Assembly (NCBI GenBank): GCA_963855995.1
Contig: OY979716.1
Span: 49,547,379-49,611,378, forward strand
Direction: 5' to 3'
DNA: 64,000 nucleotides
Source of the DNA: Muricea muricata
Taxonomy: Eukaryota > Cnidaria > Anthozoa > Malacalcyonacea > Plexauridae
The notes under the pieces are model-generated. The model was given only the letters and a program-made list of their open reading frames with translations, was not told the origin of the DNA and ran no database searches. Positions 23,099 to 33,195 of the stretch are shown here, piece after piece. The number at the start of each line of letters is the position of its first letter. The stretch's first letter is position 1. Position numbers and translations under genes: made by a program.

Positions 23099-24749
23099 AA
23101 GGATTCGGGAATGACGGTAGGTTGTTCTGAAGCTGTAGGGACTAGTTGACGGAAACGTTGCATCTGAAATTGGGATAAAGAGTCGGAGACTGAGTTGTCT
23201 AGCCCGGGAACATGTTGTGCGGTTAGTGTGAAGTTGTGTATTAGAGTTTGCATTGTAATTTGGCGAACTAAATCCATAATCTTAGTGACTTTGCTTGATT
23301 TTGAATTAAGGATATGAGTAACTGAAATGTTGTCGCACCAAAGTATAATGCGTTTGCCAGACCAAAGAGGGCCCCAAACTGCGCATGCGAGGTACACGGG
23401 AAAAAGCTCTTTCCATGCTATGCTTTGCTGCTCTGTATGCGCGTGAAATTGTTTTGACCAAATGCCCTGGAACCAAAGATTATTAAAGAATGCGCCATAG
23501 CCTAGTGAGCCGGATGCGTCAGTTGAGAATTCAAGCGCAGGCGAGTGTGTTGGCGCAATATCGAGAAAAATGTTAGAACTGTTCCATTGATCTGAGAAAA
23601 CGAGCCACATAGAAACGTCTTTTTGGAAAGATGAATTAAGTTTGATGTGATGATGAGGTTCGGTAACGCCGCAAGTCAGGTTTATCATGCGCTGGAGAAA
23701 AGCCCCCCTGGCACAATAACGCGACATGCAAATTGAAGCGTGCCAATTAGGGATTGCAGTTCGCGTAGAGTACAAGATTTTTTTGATTGCCAATTCTATA
23801 GCTCAACTTTTGTTCGCTCTAATTTATCCGGAGGCAGACAGGCAATCATATTTTCGGAGTTGAGAAGCACACCAAGGAATTCGAGAGATGTAGACACAGC
23901 ATAGGTTTTTGATGAAGCAATCTGAACATTTAAGTTTGTCATTAGAGTAAGCAGTTTGCATAAGGACGTCATGCAGTTAGCCCGTGGGGGCGGTTCAATT
24001 AAGAAAAAATCGTCTAAAATATGCAAAATATGCCTGATATCATAATTTGTTTTGGCAATCCATTCAATCGCATCAGAAAGTTGGTTAAAAATGTAAGGCA
24101 CGCTGCGTAGGCCAAACGGTAGGACTGTGTCGAAAAAATAAAGGCCGTTCCAGTGCATGCCTAATAGCTCCCAATCTTTTGGGTGGACCGGCACATTGCG
24201 GAAGACAGAGCAAATATCGGTTTTTGCCATGTAAGAGCCCTTACCAAGCTGAATTATTAAGTTAATCGCATCGTCAATTTTGACATATTGTAAGGAGTAT
24301 GTGTCTTTCAAAATATGATCGTTCACGCTTGTACCGGTTGCTTTTGGGTGTGATAAGTGAAAAATTGTGCGCCAGTCCGTCGAATGCTTTTTAGGAACAA
24401 CGCCAATTGGGTAGACTTGAAAATTTGGAAATGGTGGGCGTAAAAAAGGACCTGCAGTGCAACCTAAAGTGACTTCTTTTAGCAAATTTTTGGAGACAAG
24501 GTCAGGGTGATCAGCGGCAGATTTAAGATTTTTTAAAAAGCGAGGCGCGCGGGGGCCCTCAAAACCAATGCGAAAACCCTCCTGAAAGCCTTGAATTAAA
24601 TGCGAGACAAATGTAGCATTAGGATGAAATTGTAATTCGTGTTTTAGGTAAGTTACATTGACTGGTGTAGAAGTGCTAAGATTGTTAATATAAGTGTTAA
24701 CGTTCTCGTTTGGTATGGCTAGACTCCGCAGCTCTTGCATCATGCTCAA
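23086..24749 (-). pseudogene. Ngaro-like reverse transcriptase and RNase H
   Basis: The RT segment (24749-23796) shows PIGVVPKK, DWRTIFHLSHP, MAKTDICSVFRNVPVHPKDW, LPFGLRSVPYIFN and the catalytic HILDDFF box (LDD instead of YxDD, as in DIRS/Ngaro RTs). After an in-frame TAG at 23796 the same frame continues as SCTLRELQSLIGTLQFACRV and then slips frame in a run of six G near 23705. The RNase H segment has STDASGSLGYGAFF, then ILWCDNISVTHILNS and HVPGLDNSVSDSLSQ. It would copy element RNA and remove it. The TAG and the slip inactivate this copy. Confidence 0.9.
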
Positions 24750-25333
24750 TGGCGGGATGGCGGCCGACGCAGCCGGATCGATTGCAACGGTGAATGGACA
24801 TGGGTTGCTGGCGCAAGGGACCTTTCGGTTGTAGTTGCGACAGAGGTCGTCATTGGAACGTGGCGTGGATCATTGCGTATCGACGTGGTTGTCTTGGGAG
24901 GCAGGTGTTGGGGTAGCGAGGATGAAGATCCAGGAGAGACGGTTGGTTCAGGCGGGGTGTGGACACTGGACAGCTGAGGCAGGATAGCATCGCGAATCGA
25001 GGAAGAAATCAGCGACTGCAAAGTTTCCATCTGCTCGGCCGTGAAACCGTAGACATTAGGCGTAGATTCTTCAGTGACAGGTCAGGACGGTACTGTAGAG
25101 TCGGTGGGAGCAGTTGAAGGAGTTACAACTGGGGGGTTTGAAACTGCAACAGCGGATCTCGGAGCGGCGCGAAGACGAGCAATAAGAGTTCTTCTTGAAC
25201 CAGTAGGTGACAGTTGTAAGTTGTCGCAGCGTAACCGAAGAACTTCAGTAGTCAAGGTCTCCAAATTGTCTAGAGTAGGTTGTGGATCAGCACTACGAGA
25301 AGACGTTGATGTCAATCTTCTGATGCGAGGCAT
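24746..25333 (-). pseudogene. Ngaro-like gag with SAP-like motif
   Basis: It starts at ATG 25333 (MPRIRRLTSTSS). An early helix pair, LTTEVLRLRCDNLQLSPTGS followed by RRTLIARLR, resembles a SAP DNA/chromatin-binding motif. A Ser/Thr/Pro-rich region then leads to FTAEQMETLQSLISSSI and a basic end (RLRRPPSRH). An in-frame TGA lies at about 25082-25084. The stop overlaps the start region of the RT frame. Likely the structural/nucleic-acid-binding protein of the retroelement. Confidence 0.75.
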
Positions 25334-25372
25334 GATTAGTCCGTTTATAGGATGTACTGTTGCAAATTTACG

Positions 25373-25658
25373 TTTTTCTTTTTGTGTAAACGAAACGAAG
25401 GTCAAAACCAGAATGAGTTAGGTTTAGTTTTGAGCGAGCTTTTGCTCTAGATAATCGTGACATTAGGAATGACGGTTATGAGTAGGTGCCAAAGCTAACA
25501 ATGGTGGTGCCAGATAGTTAGGTGTGAGACAGATTTTGTAGGAAATGACTTGGATTATCGCACGTTTTTATCTAACCTACTTTAAGTGATACGAGGAATT
25601 TCTTTTAAGGATGTTGCTTCATATTAAACTCAATTTATTCTTTAAATAAATTGTCCCT
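25373..25658 (-). repeat. Ngaro-like A1 repeat (5' outer)
   Basis: 286 bp, the same length as A2 at 21143-21428 and nearly identical. Its outer end is at the Crypton junction. It must contain the element's promoter, since it precedes gag. Confidence 0.9.
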
Positions 25659-27111
25659 ATATAAAGAAAAATGGGCTGTTAACTTGTTCGAGAACTGGAG
25701 ACAGCAAAGAAATGAGAAAGTAAGTAATACTGGCGGTATTACATTCTGCACAATAGCTTAGAAGTTATGTCTGATGAAGAATTAAATCACTCGTTAGCAT
25801 TGTTTGTTTGTGAAGTACGAAAAGCCAATGGAAGCAAATATCCGGCAAACACCCTTCATGGTATGGTTGCTTCAATTCAGCATCATTTGAAAGGAAAGAA
25901 AAGGATTGTGAGACTATTCAACGACGATTAATTTTATTTTTTTTGAGAGATGCTTTAGATGCGATGATGAAGGAAAGTGCTTCTGATGGCCTTGGACTGA
26001 CAAAGAAGCAAGGCGAGGTTATCACGTTGGACAAAGAAGAGCAGCTCTGGAGTAAAGGGGTTCTCGGAGATTCAAACCCTCAACAATTGCTTGATACCAT
26101 TGTTTATCTGTTTGGAATTCACTTTGCTTTAAGAGGCGGTAGTGAGCATCGAAGACTGCGGTCAGAAAATTCACAAATTGTTAAAGGGAAAGATAAACGA
26201 ACTGGCTTAGAGTATTTGGAATATCGTGAAGATATATCTAAAACGAATGCTGGCGGGCTAAAAGACAGAAAGATACAAGGAAAGATCACGCGTGCATATG
26301 AGAATATAGCGGACAAGAGACGATGCATTGTTCGTCTGTATGAAAAGTACATAAATTTATGGTAAGTCTTTACCGTCAAATAAAACAGTACGTTTGTTGT
26401 TTCTAGCGGATAATATCTATTTTATTCCCGTTTATGCTTCTCTAGTCCAAACTTGGAACCTGGAGGGACAAACACATTTTATCGAAGTGCTTTAAAATGC
26501 CCAAGGTCTACGTGCTGGTATAGCAATGTGCCAGTTGGACATAACAAACTAGCTTTAACGGTGAAACGATTGTGCGGACAAGCTGAAATTTCTGGCTATC
26601 GGACAAATCATTTACTGCGGGCCACTGCTGCAACAAGAATGTATGACATGGGAATTGATGAACAGCTTATCTGCGAGAAAACTGGAGAGCAAAGTGAAGT
26701 AATCGAAAGATAATTATGATTTAATTTAAAGGTCACCGAAGCTCCGCTGTCAAGGCATATAAACGAACTTCAACAGAGCAAGAAATGAGAGTCTGATATT
26801 TTGTATGGTGTAAATGTACGAAAAAAAGCGAAAGAAGAAAGTTGCGGAAATGAGAAGTGTGCACAGGAGGAAACAGTGGAGATAGAGAGTGTTAACAAGA
26901 ATCAAAATAAGAAGCAGGCTGGGGTCTCGACAACTACAGAACAAAGTAAAATCCAGAAAGAGAATACAGATCAAGAAATTGCTGCAAAAGCTTCGATAAA
27001 CATAACGTTTAATTTTGTTTTGAAATAACTTAATATGAGCGTGTCAATATTATTTGTGTTAAGATTTGTTGAGTGGAAATGTGTGCGAGTTTAAAATTCA
27101 AGAGCTTGGAC

Positions 27112-27170
27112 AGGTTTTGAATTCAAAGTTTAAGACCCAGTCAGGGTCTTGAATTTTGAATTAAAAACCT
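27112..27170. repeat. Hairpin downstream of the Crypton
   Basis: Imperfect arms (27112-27137 and 27144-27170) share the GGTCTTGAATTTT core with the hairpin at 19864-19926. Confidence 0.65.
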
Positions 27171-27265
27171 CGAGTGAGTGTCTTCTTAGGCCCGCTCTCC
27201 CCTGTAGAAATCAAAAACCGCCCCCTGCTTTCAGAATCAGGTCTTTGGGGAAAATGCAAAACCGA

Positions 27266-27312
27266 TTGAGAACAAAAGAAAATGGATGTGGTAATTTTTT
27301 AAATAGTTAAAA
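27266..27312. repeat. Inverted copy of the segment at 19946-19990
   Basis: The sequence GAGAACAAAAGAAAATGGAT, then GTGGTAA and AAATAGTT, is the inverse of the left-flank segment TTTAAATAGTTACCACACCC plus what follows. The two copies bracket the 7.3-kb Crypton/Ngaro interval in inverted orientation. Confidence 0.65.
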
Positions 27313-27319
27313 AATGCCC

Positions 27320-27980
27320 TGCAAGGGGTGACAGGTTATTGCTTATTCTCTCCTCTAAACTCAGAATTATTAACTCGAAACAGCATCAAGGGCACATGCG
27401 AAACTTACTACAGCAAATTTACTTGCTGAAAGTCTACCAGGGCCTAAAAAAACAAAAATCCATCATCCCCTGTGCGCTCATAGTTCACAGTTTATGCTTT
27501 TGGAAAGACAACCTTAATTGAATTGGCTATATACGAATCTAAAAGGTTTCTATTAATGTAAAAAGAGTATCAATAGTTATATATTTACATACAAATATAC
27601 AATATGTTGTAAATAAGCCTACAAAACACCAAAAAAGTGTTCAGCATTATTTAGATAGAGCGAATGCAATGACACATTTGAAAAAACACGTTTCACTTGC
27701 TGCATTGAAACTCATCATACAGTACCACAATTTTATGTCACATGGGAATAAGAAAGAAAACAAAATGGCTTTCCCTTCGGCTTTCCCTTCGGCTTAATCG
27801 AAGCTCGAGTAAAACTGTAGAACAATAAACACAAAAAAAAGACTGGTGGGTCACGTTTTCAACACTATTCAAGCCAATCCAATTATCTAAAATCCAAACT
27901 TCTGAGGTATTTGAGCAAGCTTATTCTTATGCATTTACCTGGAGCTCTGGTAGCACCCTAATCATAGTAAAATTGTACCA
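27320..27980. other. No gene seen
   Basis: Contains a 12-bp direct duplication of TTTCCCTTCGGC (about 27769-27794). Otherwise AT-rich with no supported exon. Confidence 0.45.
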
Positions 27981-27987
27981 GCATGTG

Positions 27988-28040
27988 TGGTGTAGGCGTG
28001 TCTTTCAGGCTGGGAGACCGGGGCTCAGATCACTGAAACT
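27988..28040 (+). repeat. Possible tRNA-derived SINE head
   Basis: The stretch TGGTGTAGGCGTGTC and, 25 bases later, GGGGCTCAGATC resembles degenerate A and B boxes of an RNA polymerase III promoter. No tRNA fold was established. It abuts the LINE fragment that follows. Confidence 0.22.
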
Positions 28041-28043
28041 GAT

Positions 28044-28930
28044 GTGGGTTTTGAACATTATATGAAATTCAAAGCACATCAAAGTTTCTATTTTAGAAAC
28101 ATTAATATAGATGAAGTTTTAAAAGCGCTTGAGAAATTAAAGACATCTACTAAGTCAACTGGACATGATATTATCCCAGTTAAGCTTAATCTGAAAGATG
28201 CATGTGATGTCGTAGCACCTTTCCTGGTTAATTATTTTCTTAGACATGGTATTTTTCCAGATGAGCTTAAGACTGCAAAAATTAATCCAATACATAAATC
28301 TGGAGATAAAAAAATTTGCAGCAATTACAGGCCAATTTCCATTTTCTCAATTGCAGCTAAACTATTCGAAAAACTTGTCTGTACACAGCTTAATTATTTT
28401 TTAATTGAAAACAATGTTCTGAGTTCTTCTCAGTCTGGTTTCCAAAAAGGCTATTCTACCGCATCAGCTCTTTTAGCAAATACGGATTCATGGTTACTAA
28501 ACATGGATGCCGGGATAAATGCTAAAATGGTGTGCTTTTCCTTGATTTAAGTAAAGTGGTTTGATACAGTTGACCATGAAATTCTTTTGAACAAATTATC
28601 TATTTATGGAGTTCAAAATAAAACCTTAGATTGGTCTAAATCACATTTGACTAATAGAATGCAATACTGCAGGGTAAGTAATGCAAGATTGTCCACAAGT
28701 TTTGGGGTTCCTTAGGGATTCAACCTTGGTCCTCTTTTATTTTTATTATATGTAAATGATAATTCGTGCTCAGCAATGTATGCAGATGACACAAATCTTA
28801 CGGTGCGTTCCGATGACATAAATAATTTGGAAGAAGCACTGAACTCTGAAATGTGCAATATTCATCCGTGGCTTTTTCAACTAAATTGACATCAAACATT
28901 GATAAAACTGAATACATGATCATTGGAACG
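28044..28930 (+). pseudogene. LINE reverse-transcriptase fragment (L2/CR1-like), second family
   Basis: The frame begins mid-element and reads NINIDEVLKALEKLKTSTKS, INPIHKSGDKKICSNYRPIS and SSSQSGFQKGYSTASALL. A frame change near 28530 leads to LDLSKV and VDTVDHEILLNKLSIYGV, then FGVP followed by a TAG, GPLLFLLYVND and MYADDTNLTV (catalytic ADD), ending at KTEYMIIGT. The endonuclease and 3' tail are missing. It differs clearly from the LINE at 6466 (YADD rather than FADD), so it is another family. Confidence 0.85.
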
Positions 28931-29165
28931 TGCCAAAGACTTAGGTGTAGTAATTGATGTTTTTTGTATAATTATATAATACTTTAAAATAATGTATATT
29001 CAATTTTAATATGATCACGGCCTAATGAAAAGCAACCTTTTTAATTGTTTAGTAAATATTTACATGGTTGATTAGTTACCACGTTAAAATATGTGTTATA
29101 ATAGTAATAATAATAAAAATAAGTTTCTTGTGCGTTTGCATGGTGAATACAATGTACTTTTTAAG

Positions 29166-29227
29166 CTTGTGGAAAAACCACGTAAATTTATTATTGCAGT
29201 AATAAATTTACGTGGTGTTTCCACAAG
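29166..29227. repeat. Long-stem hairpin
   Basis: Two 28-base arms (CTTGTGGAAAAACCACGTAA onwards and the inverse) pair with one mismatch around a 6-base loop. The surrounding 29100-29290 remains weakly palindromic, so this is the centre of a MITE. Confidence 0.75.
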
Positions 29228-29468
29228 ATTAAAGTGCTGTTTGATTACAATTTCTGGAAGAACTTCCAGTTCTTTGTATAGGGACATCTTTGTCTGTTAT
29301 GGAGCTCTACGTAGCAGAACCTTTAAATCCATTGTTACATGTTTGGTTTGTCTCTCTAAACTTCACTAACTTACTTTGAATTGCTGGCATTTTGTATTTA
29401 ACACTATTTCTACATTTTCTTGAAAGCATATACTGTATTTGAAATAGTAGTTTTACCTTTCATTTCAG

Positions 29469-29555
29469 GTGTATTCAAGATGCTGATAGTACAAAGGTAA
29501 AAGACAAAATTCAGGAGCAGCTACATAATTCAGCAAGAGAACTGTTGCTTAATTG
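29469..29555 (+). CDS. Candidate terminal exon, unknown protein
   Basis: An acceptor (TTTCATTTCAG) precedes the frame CIQDADSTKVKDKIQEQLHN, which ends in TGA at 29553. The sequence is amphipathic and helix-like. Two AATAAA-type signals (TCATAATAAACAATAG near 29620) follow at a plausible distance for polyadenylation. The parent gene was not identified. Confidence 0.35.
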
Positions 29556-29850
29556 AAAATAACTATTTTGTCAAATTTTTATTATTAAAGATTTTTTTAA
29601 TTGGAACAATGTGTAATTTTTCATAATAAACAATAGTTATTCTATTTACACTGCATCAATAGGATGTTAAAGCCAGAGGTGTGTGTATTATATACTCTGT
29701 ATGTGTGTGCATTATTTCTGTTTTGATGAAACTGATGGCTTTAAAACAAGGACATACAGCATTACTAAATATCTTCATACTTTAGGAATGTCTAAGATAA
29801 GTTTATAACTTATCAAAATAATATGCCAAGTCAGTTCAGCAGAAGACTCT

Positions 29851-30286
29851 TTGTGATGACTGCCGCACTGCTCTAGGATCACAAGATAACACTGCTCCAT
29901 CATCTGAGTTCCTGAAATTGAAAGATAGTGGCAAATTATTCAAGCCTTCCCCCAGTGTCGTCAACATTTGTAATGAAAGCGAAAAGCGTTTTGAAAGAAC
30001 GCTGGCAAAAAATGCTGGGAAGCTTCCCCATGGCAAAGGCATACCTGAGGCAATTGCTACAGTAGTTTTAAGCACTTTAAAAGTATCATCCCTATTTACA
30101 GAACTAGATGATCACGTGTTTGATTGGACAGTGGATGACAATCATGTTTACAAGCTGATCAAGAAGATTTTAAAATGCTACTGTAAAGTCCAGCTGTACC
30201 ACTTAGGTAAAGAAACTACGGCAGATTTATCTGGTGAAAAAATTCGAAAAAAATTAGATAAGTTGGTTCTTTTCAAACACCAATGA
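29851..30286 (+). pseudogene. C-terminal part of a P-element/THAP-type transposase-like protein
   Basis: One frame reads KTLCDDCRTAL, then LKLKDSGKLFKPSPSVVNIC, RFERTLAKNAGKLP, ELDDHVFDWTVDDNHVYKLI, YCKVQLYHLGKETTADLSG and KLDKLVLFKHQ before a TGA. This is the C-terminal module found in animal P-element-like transposases and THAP-linked proteins, where it helps DNA binding or dimerisation. No upstream RNase-H-like catalytic part is present, so it is an isolated fragment. The recognition is from memory of the motif order. Confidence 0.55.
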
Positions 30287-30299
30287 CAAAGAGACCAAC

Positions 30300-30700
30300 A
30301 GGAATATGATTCGATTCAAAGTCACAGATCGAGCAAGATGGTAAGATGTCACTGCACATCAACGCAAGAACAATGTCAAAAACCTTACTTTATAATTACC
30401 TGTTGAGAGAATCTCTTTCTTCAACCTTCGTTTAAGTTCTTCATGGGGTCCATTTGAAGATGGTGTAAATGCAAAATGATTTGTTTATTTAAATATGGCT
30501 GCATTGGCGGCATACCGTGGTCTGTGTTCACTCCTACAAACTTGAATTTATCGAAGTTACGATGCCAAAGTAACCGAATGCCCGTGATTTTTCACTCAAA
30601 ATCGTTCTTTTATTGTGCTGTCCTTATAACTAAACTATTCGGTCCGAATACTTTCACATATGATGCGAAATAATCGCGAAAAGGATGGCTCAGTATTACA
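30300..30700. other. No gene seen
   Basis: AT-rich intergenic sequence between the transposase fragment and a minus-strand exon. Nothing recognisable. Confidence 0.4.
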
Positions 30701-30709
30701 AGTGCATAC

Positions 30710-30921
30710 CTAAAAGCACTGAAAGTGGGATAGTCCAATACGGCCGCCGCTGACTTCAGCACAAACACCGGATGCGTTATCCAGTAATGTATATCAGTGG
30801 GTAATGCTGACTGCTGCCATTTTGGTAGCCCAAATTCGTCATTTCCGGTGGCTTCAATTCGCTTCACTAGCTGGATGTCATATCTTGGTTTATTCATATC
30901 TGTATTGCTAGCCAATTGACC
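30710..30921 (-). CDS. Well-bounded exon of an unidentified gene
   Basis: The exon lies between a strong acceptor (TTTTTTGTTAG before 30921) and a good donor (TTTTAG then GTATGC at 30709). It is open and reads NKPRYDIQLVKRIEA, then DEFGLPKWQQSALPTDIHYW and THPVFVLKSAAAVLDYP. It lies just 3' of the KDZ gene, but its phase (0) does not fit the last KDZ exon, so I treat it as separate. I do not recognise the family. Confidence 0.4.
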
Positions 30922-31485
30922 CTAACAAAAAAGATGGCAGCATGTACATTTTACCAGCATGCATTAGGGACATTAACACATAATCACTGGCAAGAAAAAC
31001 CATTGCATGCGGTAAAAATTTTAACAGAAAGAAAAAAATAACCTCTTGTCTTATTTCAGTCTTTGAACATACGTCAATTTGCTTCCTTTAAATTTGCTTC
31101 CTTTAAATTTGCGATTTCTTTAAATGTAATACTGGCAGGAAATTTAGATTGGCAGTGCTCAGCAATGTTTCTATCATACTCTTTCACAAGCTTCTTAATG
31201 GCATTGGTTGTTCTACTTATTCGTCCACAAATCTTTTTCGCAATGGCTTGCCCGTCTGTAAAATAATAAAAATATAAGAAGTTATGAAACGTATATTCAA
31301 CTATAAAAAATTGTTTAATCAAATTCAGTCCGACTAGTGACAACAGTCTGCTTTATCATATCTGTTTTATTGGGTAGTTTAGCAATACACTCCTCAAGTG
31401 TTTATGGTATTGCAGTTTCCTAAAATATTTATGCGTACAAAACGGTAAGGGTGGCTAGGTACATATATATCAAGGAGTTTTTCAT

Positions 31486-31543
31486 ATGTATAAATCTCAT
31501 TAAACCTGATTGATATGTATGAATCTCATTAAACCTGATTGAT
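31486..31543. repeat. 29-bp direct tandem duplication
   Basis: Two copies (31486-31514 and 31515-31543) of ATGTATRAATCTCATTAAAC and nine further bases, with one mismatch, in a KDZ intron. Confidence 0.85.
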
Positions 31544-32394
31544 AGCATATAAACCTGCATATTTCTTCATAAGCTGCAGCAAAAACCATTGTTCAAAACA
31601 TCTTGCACGCATATCACTCAACAATTCATTCTGACGTGCATCTTCTGCCTTGCTAATATACCACTTAAATGTTGGGTGATTCAGACTCCAGCACTGCTGT
31701 CCATTCTCAATTCTTTTCAGTTGTTCATTTTTGCTAAATTATAAGAAATAATCAACACATTGTGCTAACATTTACAGTATATACATAACTTGAATGCTTG
31801 CGACGTGTGCCCTGCTAACCCCAGCATTTAATCCCAATTTTGAGGGGTCTGCTGTAATGGAACATAGATAAAATGCAAAAAGGAAACATTTACCTGTTTA
31901 ATTAAGAACTTAGAATGGAAAACTCTTCACTGTCCACCTCAGTTTTTGTAAGCTTATCCCTTTGCAAAAAATATATATAGACATTAGAAATAATTAACAT
32001 GAATTACCGTACAATAAATCGTTGTGATTAGGTTGCGATCGTCGTTAATATATTCTAGATACATGTTTGCAGTTTTCAAACATTAAGGAAATATCAGTCA
32101 AACCTTGTATCGTAATAGTCTTTCAGCATTGCCGAGTAACATTCCGTGATATCTGTAATATTTGCAGTAGCTAGAAGTAGAAATGTCCCAATAACAAAAT
32201 GAGTATATTTCATGAGTCATTTCATATTTTGAGTTAATCACGCAGCAGACCGATACAATAAATGTATAAATATATTTGTTATAAACTCATATACTGTAAC
32301 GTCTTTAATACTTTTGTTACTTTTACTGACTTTGAATTAGGAAAATTCATCAGCGCAGCTAGAATGTGCATCCTAAAACTACTTATGGCAGAAA

Positions 32395-32485
32395 ATATCG
32401 CTGACTTCGCAAAGCTGCTGTATATTTTCCACATTTACGACACTTTGCAACCAAACTTTCCAATTCTACTAAATTTAAGATGCTC
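32395..32485. repeat. Partial copy of the 16174-16400 MITE family
   Basis: TTCGCAAAG, ATTTTCCACATTTACGACA, GCAACCAAACTT and ATTCTACTAA occur in the same order as at 16320-16395. Only one arm and its flank are present. Confidence 0.55.
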
Positions 32486-33100
32486 TTTCCGTTTGCAATG
32501 ATGGTTCAACGTTTATAATCTAATATGTGAATGGTCCATTGATTGGTGATCAGAGGCACTACGACTCAATGTCCTCGAAAAGACGCAAATTTGCAGAATT
32601 TGTAACAATGTCAATGTAAAGGTACTATAGCCAAATGGCCACCACACCCCATTAGCAGCATCAGAAATCAGAAAATAATGCAGTCTCAAAAACTGTTGTT
32701 CGATAAACGTTACCTTCCTACTCCGGTTTTTTATATATAGCTCTTTCTCAGACTTTGACCACAATTCTATTGTTTTCATCTTCAGGTGTACACCTATATA
32801 ACCAATGAAAATGCAAGCATGGAAATGTGTACACTACAATGAGATAATTTTTATGATCATTTTGTAATAAGCTAGAACTAATGCACATGTACTCAATATC
32901 TTTTCATAACAATAATTTGTGAAACTGTACAACTGCAGAAACAAAGAAAAGGTGAACAGACTGCTTTGACAAGATTCTCAAGAAGCAAATGCAACTGATC
33001 GGTTGTGTCGGCTTTCATGTGCAATGCTTTCTTTAAATGGTCACAGAGACGTTGGCCTATTAGTCAAGATATTAAAACAATGAATATCATAACAAGTGCA

Positions 33101-33195
33101 CCACACCACACCACACCACACCACACCACACCACACCACACCACACCACACCACACCACACCACACCACACCACACCACACCACACCACACCACA
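33101..33195. repeat. (CCACA)n pentanucleotide microsatellite
   Basis: Nineteen uninterrupted CCACA units. It lies in a KDZ intron between the 33315 and 33056 splice sites. The His/Thr/Pro frames it creates are artefacts. Confidence 0.95.

Larger units (their letters stand above)
20673..25659 (-). mobile_element. Ngaro-like tyrosine-recombinase retrotransposon with split direct repeats
   Basis: In sense (minus) orientation: A1 (25658-25373), gag, RT-RNase H, tyrosine recombinase, B1 (21719-21431), A2 (21428-21143), a 179-bp spacer, B2 (20963-20673). The order A1-ORFs-B1-A2-B2 is the split-direct-repeat layout of Ngaro elements. B1 and A2 abut just as the two outer ends would in a circle. A1 and A2 differ at only about 5 sites by eye, B1 and B2 at about 12, so the insertion looks young. 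It lies inside a Crypton exon and flanking codons rejoin in frame (ATT then TAT) with no target duplication, as expected for recombinase-mediated integration. Confidence 0.9.
20428..27028 (+). pseudogene. Crypton tyrosine-recombinase gene, split by a nested retroelement
   Basis: Coding segments are 20428-20672, 25660-25719, about 25765-25931 and 25948-26361, 26446-26700 and about 26732-27028. The N-terminal part reads KIDDAVPKSTI, is cut, and resumes as YKEKWAVNLFENWRQQRNEK. The DUF3504-type recombinase follows: GLTKKQGEVITLDKEE, FALRGGSEHRRLR (first Arg), HLLRATAATRMY (HxxR-type box), GHRSSAVKAYKR (His and nucleophile Tyr near 26758) and a C-terminal SINITFNF tail. Crypton recombinases integrate circular DNA. 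Donors at 25720 and 26362 are good. It is inactive: frameshift near 20605, stop and poly-T slippage near 25932-25945, frameshift near 26790, besides the insertion. Confidence 0.9.

Noticed and set aside
24735-25421. Plus-strand Gly/Val/Asp-rich frames
   Set aside because: They are antisense shadows of the retroelement gag, whose minus-strand motifs are recognisable.
29091-29369. 92-residue plus-strand frame and its antisense partner
   Set aside because: Both run through a long perfect hairpin, and the frames merely mirror one another.
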